A DNA stretch of 8,380 bases from Candidatus Nanoarchaeia archaeon (lineage in GTDB: Archaea; Nanoarchaeota; Nanoarchaeia; SCGC-AAA011-G17; JAFCDX01): the NCBI GenBank assembly GCA_028717785.1, contig JAQUND010000067.1, positions 1-8,380 on the forward strand. Direction: 5' to 3'. Under the pieces are notes generated by a model, which searched no databases, was not told the DNA's origin, and worked only from the letters and a program-made list of their open reading frames with translations. The position numbers were made by a program, and so were the translations under genes. Shown piece after piece: positions 1-4,775 of the stretch; positions within the stretch are counted from its first letter, which is position 1; every line of letters begins with the position of its first letter.

Positions 1-417
1 TGTTGTTTTAAAATTAGTTCCACCCAAATCCAAACTAACTCCATTTAGTGTTTCTTCTGTAGCAGGAAATAAATTACCTTGAGCAGCAGTTATTGGACCT
101 TTACCATAATTTTGAATTAATATTTCTCCTGTTTTTGGATTTCTATAAGCATATATAATTCCTAAATTAGGATCTATTGTTCTTGCATAAGCAATATAAC
201 TGCCTGTAAAACTTTCAATAGAATTTACTGGATCTTGATTATTTAACAAAGCATCATTAATAACTTTTGGTGCTTCTGTTTTATAATTGCTTGTTAATTC
301 TGGGAAATTTTCTAATAACATTTTTTCTTCATAAGTATTTACTTTAACAATTAATACAAAAAGAGCTAACATTAAAATTATAGCACCTAAAATAAAAAAC
401 TGACCTCTTTTATCCAT
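1..417 (-). CDS. Pilin-like secreted protein with class III signal peptide (3' end cut by window)
   Basis: An open frame of 139 codons runs from an ATG at 417 to the window edge without a stop, so the C-terminus is missing. The protein begins MDKRGQFFILGAIIL and continues as one hydrophobic helix to about residue 24. A charged KRG followed by Gln and a hydrophobic stretch is the form of an archaeal class III signal peptide, cut by a prepilin-type peptidase between G5 and Q6. The remainder (about residues 25-139) is polar and contains a YAYRNPKTGEILI segment and a GTNFKTT segment at the edge. It looks like an extracellular globular domain that I do not recognise. The gene is divergent from the phosphatase gene and has its own TATA box 25 nt upstream. 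Role as a surface or pilus subunit is inferred from the N-terminus only. Confidence 0.75.
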   Translation of the reverse strand, partial: MDKRGQFFILGAIILMLALFVLIVKVNTYEEKMLLENFPELTSNYKTEAPKVINDALLNNQDPVNSIESFTGSYIAYARTIDPNLGIIYAYRNPKTGEILIQNYGKGPITAAQGNLFPATEETLNGVSLDLGGTNFKTT

Positions 418-437
418 ATTCTATAGTATTATTCTTC

Positions 438-446
438 TTTAATAAA
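438..446 (-). promoter_or_regulatory. TATA box for the pilin-like gene
   Basis: On the minus strand this reads TTTATTAAA preceded by GAAAAC, an A-rich BRE-like flank. Its centre is 25 nt from the ATG at 417, which predicts a leaderless transcript. Confidence 0.55.
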
Positions 447-465
447 GTTTTCTAAAGACAAAAGG

Positions 466-473
466 TTTATATT
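466..473 (+). promoter_or_regulatory. TATA box for the phosphatase gene
   Basis: TTTATATT preceded by AAAGG lies 26 nt upstream of the ATG at 495. No Shine-Dalgarno sequence is present between box and start, so the mRNA is probably leaderless. This box and the one at 438-446 stand back to back in a 77-nt divergent gap. Confidence 0.6.
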
Positions 474-494
474 TTTATATATAAATAATATAAT

Positions 495-815
495 ATGAAA
501 ATTTTGTTTATATGCAATCAAAATAAGAATAGAAGTAAAACTGCAGAAGAATTATTTAGAAATAAATTTGAAACTAAATCTGCAGGACTTTACAATACTA
601 AACCCTTAAACGAAAAAGAACTAGAATGGGCAAATTTAGTGGTAGTTATGGAAGACAATCAAAGAAGTGAAATTGCAAATAGATTTCCTAATTCTTACTT
701 AAAAAAACAAATTATTTCATTAAACATCCCAGACATTTATAGTTATAACCAAAAAGAATTAATAGATATATTACAAACTAAACTTAATGAAGTTATGAAT
801 CTAACTATATATTAA
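495..815 (+). CDS. Low-molecular-weight-type protein tyrosine phosphatase, short form
   Basis: A 106-aa cytoplasmic protein. The N-terminus carries the LMW phosphatase P-loop C-x5-R-S (CNQNKNRS, C7 nucleophile, R13 phosphate-binding, S14) directly after the first beta strand MKILFI, as the family requires. A later DIY segment (IPDIYSY, D80) matches the general-acid loop of this fold. Classical LMW phosphatases are about 150 aa. The 105-110 aa length and the CNQNKNRS-type loop fit the group annotated as 'predicted protein tyrosine phosphatase'. It would hydrolyse phosphotyrosine or a similar phosphomonoester; the physiological substrate is not visible from context. It is monocistronic, starts leaderless, and is followed by a tRNA gene with its own promoter. 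An arsenate-reductase role is less likely because no further conserved cysteines are present. Confidence 0.85.
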   Translation: MKILFICNQNKNRSKTAEELFRNKFETKSAGLYNTKPLNEKELEWANLVVVMEDNQRSEIANRFPNSYLKKQIISLNIPDIYSYNQKELIDILQTKLNEVMNLTIY

Positions 816-852
816 ATTTAAAAACGTTCATTCTTTTAACAAATAAGAATAC

Positions 853-860
853 TTATAAAT
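853..860 (+). promoter_or_regulatory. TATA box for tRNA-Thr
   Basis: TTATAAAT centred 26 nt before the mature tRNA 5' end, so transcription probably starts at or very near G1. Confidence 0.5.
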
Positions 861-882
861 TCAGAATTTTTAGAAATTTTAG

Positions 883-954
883 GCCTCTATGGCTCAGTGG
901 TAGAGCAGCTGCCTAGTAAGCAGCAGGTCCTGGGTTCAAATCCCAGTAGAGGCT
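883..954 (+). tRNA. tRNA-Thr, anticodon AGU
   Basis: A complete cloverleaf: acceptor GCCTCTA/TAGAGGC (7 of 7 pairs), D stem GCTC/GAGC, anticodon stem GCTGC/GCAGC with loop CTAGTAA, T stem CTGGG/CCCAG with loop TTCAAAT. The loop places the anticodon AGT at 915-917 after T33, which reads threonine codon ACU. G1-C72, C2-G71 and a U73 discriminator agree with archaeal tRNA-Thr. No CCA is encoded and there is no intron. The odd point is A34: archaea normally use GGU for this codon pair. The stems are perfect, so decay into a pseudogene is unlikely. The amino-acid identity is firm because G35-U36 is diagnostic for Thr. Confidence 0.93.
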
Positions 955-960
955 TTTTTT
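954..960 (+). terminator. Oligo-T terminator after tRNA-Thr
   Basis: Seven consecutive T, the first being the discriminator base, follow C72 of the tRNA. Archaeal RNA polymerase terminates on such T-runs without a hairpin. It lies just before the end of the convergent 75-aa gene. Confidence 0.55.
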
Positions 961-967
961 ATTTAAT

Positions 968-1195
968 TTATTTATATACTAATCTTCTAAAATAATCTGT
1001 TTCACGAGCACATGGAATAACTTCATCTGTAACTTTTTTATAATTTTCCCCCCTAAATCTTACTGTTTCTGCACCAATAGAAAACATTTTTATTTCTAAT
1101 TCACTTAATCCCTGTGTAGAAACTCCATCATCAACTTTTCCATTACTAAATACATACAACTGACATTCTTTAAATATTTTTTTTACTTTACTCAT
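968..1195 (-). CDS. Small soluble protein of unknown function (75 aa)
   Basis: I do not recognise this protein. It is short, highly charged (many Lys and Glu) and has no membrane segment. It has two cysteines (C11 and C62) and a C-terminal CARETDYFRRLVYK tail. The middle (residues about 20-50) has a GKVDDG turn followed by LSELEIKMFSIGAETVRFRG, which could form helix then strand. The gene is credible because its ATG is preceded by GGAG at 6 nt spacing and, further up, by a TATA box that predicts a leader of about 18 nt. It therefore uses Shine-Dalgarno initiation, unlike the leaderless neighbours. It ends 14 nt from the tRNA-Thr gene, in convergent orientation. Confidence 0.7.
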   Translation of the reverse strand: MSKVKKIFKECQLYVFSNGKVDDGVSTQGLSELEIKMFSIGAETVRFRGENYKKVTDEVIPCARETDYFRRLVYK

Positions 1196-1201
1196 TTTAT
1201 A

Positions 1202-1212
1202 CTCCTATCACC
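1202..1212 (-). promoter_or_regulatory. Shine-Dalgarno site of the 75-aa gene
   Basis: On the minus strand GGTGATAGGAG contains two SD-like cores; GGAG lies 6 nt before the ATG at 1195. It fixes that start and marks a leadered mRNA. Confidence 0.7.
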
Positions 1213-1235
1213 TTATAATTACTTTATTTTGAGGT

Positions 1236-1243
1236 TTTATAAA
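1236..1243 (-). promoter_or_regulatory. TATA box for the 75-aa gene
   Basis: TTTATAAA (a perfect palindrome) lies about 45 nt before the ATG at 1195. A start site about 25 nt downstream gives a leader of roughly 18 nt that contains the SD site. Confidence 0.5.
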
Positions 1244-1266
1244 TATTTATATAAAATAATTTATAT

Positions 1267-1416
1267 TTAATTATAAACGTAATTTATTAAAAAATTAACA
1301 ATAGCACAAAAAGAAATAACAAAACAAGCTAATATTGTAGAATAAACTTTGGATATAGAAATTAAAAATTCCATTAGTAACATTAAATATACTGTAAATT
1401 TATCAACCTTTTTCAT
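1267..1416 (-). CDS. Small membrane protein (49 aa)
   Basis: A short frame from ATG at 1416 to TAA at 1267-1269, easily missed by length cut-offs. The product starts MKKVDKFTVYLMLLMEFLI and is hydrophobic over residues about 8-22 and 26-46, so one long or two short membrane helices are likely, with a positively charged N-terminus. It has two cysteines (C31 and C37). Evidence that it is real: an AAGGTG Shine-Dalgarno site 4 nt before the ATG and a TATA box about 39 nt upstream. No homologous family is recognised. It follows another small membrane protein gene on the same strand, but appears to have its own promoter. Toxin, channel or regulatory membrane peptide are all possible and none is shown. 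Confidence 0.55.
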   Translation of the reverse strand: MKKVDKFTVYLMLLMEFLISISKVYSTILACFVISFCAIVNFLINYVYN

Positions 1417-1420
1417 TTTT

Positions 1421-1426
1421 CACCTT
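1421..1426 (-). promoter_or_regulatory. Shine-Dalgarno site of the 49-aa gene
   Basis: AAGGTG on the minus strand, separated by AAAA from the ATG at 1416. It is the main support for translation of this short frame. Confidence 0.55.
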
Positions 1427-1450
1427 TTTTCTTTTTAAAAATAAAACTTA

Positions 1451-1460
1451 TTTATAAATA
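1451..1460 (-). promoter_or_regulatory. TATA box for the 49-aa gene
   Basis: TATTTATAAA on the minus strand, centred about 39 nt before the ATG at 1416, predicting a leader of about 14 nt that just includes the SD site. It sits immediately after the stop of the 51-aa gene. Confidence 0.45.
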
Positions 1461-1463
1461 TTA

Positions 1464-1619
1464 TTATTTTAATTTAGGTAATAAAATATAAGCAAAAATA
1501 GCACAAATTCCTAAAATAATCCAAAAGTAGATATAAGAAATTTTACTAGTTACAAATAAAATTAAAGTTAAAATAGTAATAATTACAAAAGAAATTGATA
1601 ATATTTTTTTAAATAACAT
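1464..1619 (-). CDS. Small membrane protein (51 aa) directly behind tRNA-Leu
   Basis: Start chosen at the ATG at 1619. A longer in-frame start at 1661 would lie inside the tRNA-Leu gene and only translate tRNA sequence, so it is rejected. The product begins MLFKKILSISFVIITILTL and has two predicted membrane helices (residues about 6-22 and 28-46) joined by a short SKIS turn, ending LLPKLK. Lys at both ends suggests both termini are cytoplasmic. No family is recognised. Only 9 nt separate its ATG from the tRNA 3' end, and no TATA box can fit outside the tRNA, so it would have to be read from the tRNA transcript. A chance hydrophobic frame in AT-rich DNA remains possible. Confidence 0.45.
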   Translation of the reverse strand: MLFKKILSISFVIITILTLILFVTSKISYIYFWIILGICAIFAYILLPKLK

Positions 1620-1628
1620 GAATATGAA

Positions 1629-1714
1629 TGTGGAGGAAGGGATTTGAACCCTCGTAGACACTAAGTCACAAGATCTTAAGTCTTGCGCATTTGACCAGGC
1701 TCTGCCACCTCCAC
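1629..1714 (-). tRNA. tRNA-Leu, anticodon UAA
   Basis: A type II tRNA of 86 nt. Acceptor GTGGAGG/CCTCCAC is fully paired. The anticodon stem CAAGA/TCTTG encloses loop CTTAAGA with anticodon TAA (plus-strand 1676-1678), reading UUA. There is a long variable arm of about 15 nt with a short GAC/GTC stem, as expected for Leu. The T arm is GAGGG-TTCAAAT-CCCTT with one G-U pair. The discriminator is A73 and CCA is not encoded. There is no intron. UUA is the dominant leucine codon in this AT-rich window, so this tRNA should be heavily used. Confidence 0.95.
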
Positions 1715-1739
1715 ATATACAAAAAGTTAGATAAAACCC

Positions 1740-1747
1740 TTATAAAT
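1740..1747 (-). promoter_or_regulatory. TATA box for tRNA-Leu
   Basis: ATTTATAA on the minus strand, about 29 nt before the tRNA 5' end and directly next to the stop codon of the isomerase gene. It allows the tRNA to be transcribed independently of the upstream operon. Confidence 0.5.
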
Positions 1748-1748
1748 A

Positions 1749-2279
1749 TTACGCTTTTAATCCGTCTTTTAAAGCACCAAAATTCTTTTTATTAAGAATA
1801 ATTTCCCTAAACCAATAAGTATAACTTTCAAGATTATTTTTCATATCTTTTATTAAACCACTTAATTTAATATATTTAAAATCTTCAAATTCTTCAGTAT
1901 TTTTCTTTGGTTTTTCATTTGAAAATCCAATAAATACATGATCTATTTCATTTTCTATTAATCCATTATCGAATTTTTTAGTATAACTAAAAGAAAATAA
2001 TTCTTTTAATTCTGTATCAAAACCCATTTCTTCTTTTAGTCTTCTATGTATTGCTTCTTCTAAAACTTCATTTGGCATTGGATGACTACAACAAGTATTT
2101 GTCCATAAACCCCCTGAATGATATTTTGAACTTGCACGTTTTTGTAATAATAATTCATTCTTAGAATTAAAAATTAATATTGAAAAAGCTCTATGTAATT
2201 TACCTTCTTTATGAGCTTTTAATTTCTCTTCTTTTCCAATTACATTATCAAATTTATTAACTAAAACTAAATCTGTCAT
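1749..2279 (-). CDS. idi: Isopentenyl-diphosphate delta-isomerase, type I (Nudix fold)
   Basis: A 176-aa cytosolic enzyme that interconverts isopentenyl and dimethylallyl diphosphate, giving the starter unit for isoprenoid lipids. Type I hallmarks are all present: metal-binding His in AHKEGKLHRAFS (H23, H29), catalytic Cys in TNTCCSHP (C64, equivalent to the Cys of the bacterial NxxCGHP motif) with H66, the Nudix-type helix EEAIHRRLKEEMGF (residues 74-87), the E109/E111 pair in IENEID, and W156 in YWFREI. Length is normal for the family. Most archaea use the unrelated FMN-dependent type II enzyme, so this type is unusual here and suggests transfer. The ATG overlaps the stop of the upstream 166-aa gene by one base (TAATG), so the two are co-translated in an operon. 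Confidence 0.95.
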   Translation of the reverse strand: MTDLVLVNKFDNVIGKEEKLKAHKEGKLHRAFSILIFNSKNELLLQKRASSKYHSGGLWTNTCCSHPMPNEVLEEAIHRRLKEEMGFDTELKELFSFSYTKKFDNGLIENEIDHVFIGFSNEKPKKNTEEFEDFKYIKLSGLIKDMKNNLESYTYWFREIILNKKNFGALKDGLKA

Positions 2280-2779
2280 TATTTAAGTAAAATTTCAACA
2301 CCAACTATTTTATTATTTAAAGTATCAAAAACAAGTAATTCTGAAGGAAATTCTTTTTCTGTTTCTAATCCAAGTAAAGTTGCTATTTTATCTGTTTCTA
2401 ACATATTTAAAATAACAGAATTAGGATATTCTACTTTTATTATTTTTTTGGCTATTTCAAAAGCTTCTTCCATCTTTAAATTTTTAAAAGTTAACATTTC
2501 TGCGCTAAATATATTTTTTAAAATTTCTACTTCTAATTTTGTTAAATCACCAGTTAATTTTGGTTTTGACTTTTTTTCTACTTCTATTTTTAATTTAGAA
2601 TAATAATTAACAATTTCATTTATGGACTTAATTTCATCTCTATTTAATTTAGAGAATTTCATTACTTTATCTCTAATAGGAGAATTCAAAAAAGTTAAAA
2701 CTAATTCTTGATCTGTAACTAATTCTTTTGCGGATTTAGGAAAATCCTTCTTTAACCTAGAGAACTTTATTTCAACCAT
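2279..2779 (-). CDS. Conserved-looking protein of unknown function (166 aa), operon partner of idi
   Basis: I do not recognise this family. The protein is soluble, Lys/Glu-rich, has no cysteine, and no signal or membrane segment. Residues about 1-75 look helical and end in a Lys-rich EVEKKSKPK linker. Residues about 76-145 are again helical (LTKLEVEILKNIFSAEMLTF). The C-terminus FPSELLVFDTLNNKIVGVEI (about 142-162) reads as two beta strands. This suggests a small alpha/beta domain behind a helical one. It is the first gene of a two-gene operon and is joined to idi by a TAATG overlap, so the products are probably made in fixed ratio. That is context only and does not show a role in isoprenoid synthesis. 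Confidence 0.8.
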   Translation of the reverse strand: MVEIKFSRLKKDFPKSAKELVTDQELVLTFLNSPIRDKVMKFSKLNRDEIKSINEIVNYYSKLKIEVEKKSKPKLTGDLTKLEVEILKNIFSAEMLTFKNLKMEEAFEIAKKIIKVEYPNSVILNMLETDKIATLLGLETEKEFPSELLVFDTLNNKIVGVEILLK

Positions 2780-2806
2780 CTTTTAGAAATTAAAAGAATT
2801 CATTGT

Positions 2807-2814
2807 TTTTATAA
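2807..2814 (-). promoter_or_regulatory. TATA box for the 166-aa/idi operon
   Basis: TTATAAAA on the minus strand, about 31 nt before the ATG at 2779. Transcription would begin only a few bases before the start codon, so the leader is absent or very short. Confidence 0.5.
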
Positions 2815-2846
2815 CTTTTGGTGTATAATAATTTCCCAAACTAAAT

Positions 2847-4568
2847 TTATTTAATTACTTTTTTATCAATTTCTTCTTTTGTTTGATTAATAAAAGCGTC
2901 AAGTTTTACACCAAAAGATACTTTTCCATCTAAAGTTCTTATTGCTAAAGTTTTATTTTCTATTTCTTTATCTCCAATTGTTACCATTATTGGTACTTTT
3001 TGAATTTGTGCATCTCTAACTTTTTTAGATATAGATTCATTTCTTGAATCAATTTCAACCCTAATATTATTATCAAATAATTTTTGTTTTATTTCTTTTG
3101 CATAATCTATATGTCTATCTGCTATAGGCAATATGATTACTTGTTTTGGAGATAACCATAATGGGAATTTTCCTGCACAATGTTCTATTAATACCCCCAT
3201 AAATCTATCTGGGCTTCCAAGTATTGCTCTATGAATCATGATTGGAGTATGTTTTTTACCGTCTTCTCCTTCATAAGTTGCTTCAAATCTTAATGGCATT
3301 TGGAAATCTAGTTGTATTGTTGCTAGTTGCCATTCTCTCCCAATTGCATCTTTAATTTTACAATCTATTTTAGGACCATAAAATGCTCCATCTCCTTTGT
3401 TAATCGTATAAGGAATATTTTTTTTCTTTAAAACTTCTTCAAGTAATTTTTCTGCTTTATTCCATAATTTGATATCACCCATTGATTTTTCTGGACGAGT
3501 ACTTAGTACCATATGATATTCAAATTTGAATACATCTTTGTAAACATAATTTACGAAATCAAGTACTTCCATAATTTCATTTTCTAATTGATTTTCAGTT
3601 ACGAATATATGTGCATCATCTTGACAGAATTTTCTAACTCTAGTTAATCCTCCAAGAACACCTTTTAATTCATTTCTATGTAATACTGCAAAATCTGCTA
3701 TTCTTAATGGTAATTCTCTATAACTTCTAATTCTATTTTTGAAAATTAATAAATGACTAGGACAGTTCATTGGTTTTAAAGAATACTCTTTATTATCAAC
3801 TTTTAATAAAAACATATCATCTTTATAATGTTCCCAGTGTCCTGATGTTTCCCATAAGGCTTTATCATAAATTAAAGGAGTAATAACTTCATCATATCCA
3901 CGTTTTCTATATTCTTCTCTTATGAATTTAACTAATTCATTGTAAATAATAGCTCCATTATGTTCAAAAAATGCAGATCCAGGACTATATTCATGGAAAA
4001 AGAATAATTCTTGTTCTTTTCCAATTTTCCTATGATCTCTTTTTTCTGCTTCTTCTTTTAATTTTAAATAATCATTTAATTCATTTTTATTGCTGAATGC
4101 AATTCCATAAATTCTTGTCAACATTTTATTTTTAGAATCACCTTTCCAGTATGCTCCAGCTAAACTTATTAATTTGAAAGCATCTATTGGAATATCAGAA
4201 GTATTATTTACATGCGGACCCTTACATAAATCTGAAAAATCACCTTGTTCATAAAAAGTAATTTTTTCATCTTTTAAATCCTTTAATAATTCTAGTTTAT
4301 ATTTTTGTCCTGTTAATTTCTTTTCTGCTTCTTTTCTTGTTAGTAAAATTTTATTAATAGGAATTTTTTTCTTGATAATCTCTTTCATTTTATCTTCAAT
4401 TTGTTTAAGATCTTCTTCACTAATTTTTAAATTATCAAAATCATAATAGAATCCATCTTCTATTGCAGGACCTATTCCAAATATAACTTTTTTATGTAAA
4501 GAATTTACAGCTTGAGCTAATACGTGTGCTAAAGAATGTCTTATTGTTTCAATCTCTGTTTTTGACAT
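2847..4568 (-). CDS. thrS: Threonyl-tRNA synthetase, bacterial architecture without TGS domain
   Basis: A 573-aa class II synthetase that charges tRNA-Thr. The N-terminal editing domain (about 1-175) has the HSLAH pair (H11, H15) and CKGPH (C115, H119), the bacterial-type site that clears Ser-tRNA-Thr. The catalytic core (about 185-465) shows the Zn ligands C269 (MNCPSH), H320 (DDAHIF) and H446 (IHRAILGS), motif 2 with R298 in HRNE, and motif 3 ending GSPDRF (R455). The anticodon-binding domain spans about 470-565 (starting WLSPKQVIILPI). The HxxxH motif starts at residue 11 rather than about 73 as in E. coli, so the whole N-terminal TGS domain is missing. The usual archaeal DTD-like editing domain is absent too. 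The start is fixed by a TATA box 25 nt upstream (leaderless). Confidence 0.97.
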   Translation of the reverse strand: MSKTEIETIRHSLAHVLAQAVNSLHKKVIFGIGPAIEDGFYYDFDNLKISEEDLKQIEDKMKEIIKKKIPINKILLTRKEAEKKLTGQKYKLELLKDLKDEKITFYEQGDFSDLCKGPHVNNTSDIPIDAFKLISLAGAYWKGDSKNKMLTRIYGIAFSNKNELNDYLKLKEEAEKRDHRKIGKEQELFFFHEYSPGSAFFEHNGAIIYNELVKFIREEYRKRGYDEVITPLIYDKALWETSGHWEHYKDDMFLLKVDNKEYSLKPMNCPSHLLIFKNRIRSYRELPLRIADFAVLHRNELKGVLGGLTRVRKFCQDDAHIFVTENQLENEIMEVLDFVNYVYKDVFKFEYHMVLSTRPEKSMGDIKLWNKAEKLLEEVLKKKNIPYTINKGDGAFYGPKIDCKIKDAIGREWQLATIQLDFQMPLRFEATYEGEDGKKHTPIMIHRAILGSPDRFMGVLIEHCAGKFPLWLSPKQVIILPIADRHIDYAKEIKQKLFDNNIRVEIDSRNESISKKVRDAQIQKVPIMVTIGDKEIENKTLAIRTLDGKVSFGVKLDAFINQTKEEIDKKVIK

Positions 4569-4589
4569 ATTAATAAAACTGAATTAGAA

Positions 4590-4597
4590 TATATAAA
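4590..4597 (-). promoter_or_regulatory. TATA box for thrS
   Basis: TTTATATA on the minus strand, centred 25-26 nt before the ATG at 4568. It predicts a leaderless thrS mRNA and rules out a longer N-terminus with a TGS domain. No T-box or leader hairpin can fit. Confidence 0.6.
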
Positions 4598-4608
4598 TTT
4601 ATTGTCTA

Positions 4609-4725
4609 TTAAATACCTATTTTTGTGGTTCTATTTTTACCACCGTGCTTATACGGATTAAAAGTACGTTTTAATCTCTTCTCTTTTCTTGATTTCCTAT
4701 AACTAGGAGATGCGTAATCATCCAT
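4609..4725 (-). CDS. Very basic 38-aa protein of unknown function
   Basis: A short frame from ATG at 4725 to TAA at 4609-4611, upstream of thrS on the same strand. The product starts MDDYASPSYRKSRKEKRLKR and continues TFNPYKHGGKNRTTKIGI. It has about a dozen Lys/Arg residues and no hydrophobic segment, as in small nucleic-acid or ribosome-associated proteins. I recognise no specific family. Support for being real: a TATA box 24-25 nt upstream of the ATG giving a leaderless start, and a codon mix richer in G and C (CCG, CAC, CGT, GGT) than the surrounding intergenic DNA. The thrS TATA box lies just downstream of its stop, so thrS does not depend on it, although read-through is possible. Confidence 0.55.
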   Translation of the reverse strand: MDDYASPSYRKSRKEKRLKRTFNPYKHGGKNRTTKIGI

Positions 4726-4746
4726 ATTAAATATAAAATGAATTCC

Positions 4747-4755
4747 TTTAAATAA
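4747..4755. promoter_or_regulatory. Symmetric TATA box shared by two divergent leaderless genes
   Basis: TTTAAATAA contains the perfect palindrome TTTAAA at 4747-4752. Its centre is 24.5 nt from the ATG of the 38-aa gene (4725, minus) and 26.5 nt from the ATG of the phospholipase-D-like gene (4776, plus). No second TATA-like box at the right distance is visible in this 50-nt gap, so one TBP site may drive both directions. Confidence 0.5.
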
Positions 4756-4775
4756 TTTTCTCTATTTAGTTGAAT

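Noticed and set aside
830..850. ATTCTT/AAGAAT inverted repeat with 9-nt loop after the phosphatase gene
   Set aside because: A six-pair AT-rich stem without a following T-run is expected by chance in this composition and is not a convincing terminator.
913..919. CTA in the tRNA-Thr loop as a possible amber-suppressor anticodon
   Set aside because: Stem pairing fixes the loop as CTAGTAA with T33 at 914, so the anticodon is AGT; CTA would require a shifted stem.
1620..1661. N-terminal extension of the 51-aa membrane protein to an ATG at 1661
   Set aside because: These 14 codons are a translation of the 3' half of tRNA-Leu and have no promoter or SD support.
4770..4775. TTG start for the PLD-like gene, two codons upstream of the ATG
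   Set aside because: The ATG at 4776 fits the common TATA-to-start spacing and leaderless starts favour ATG.
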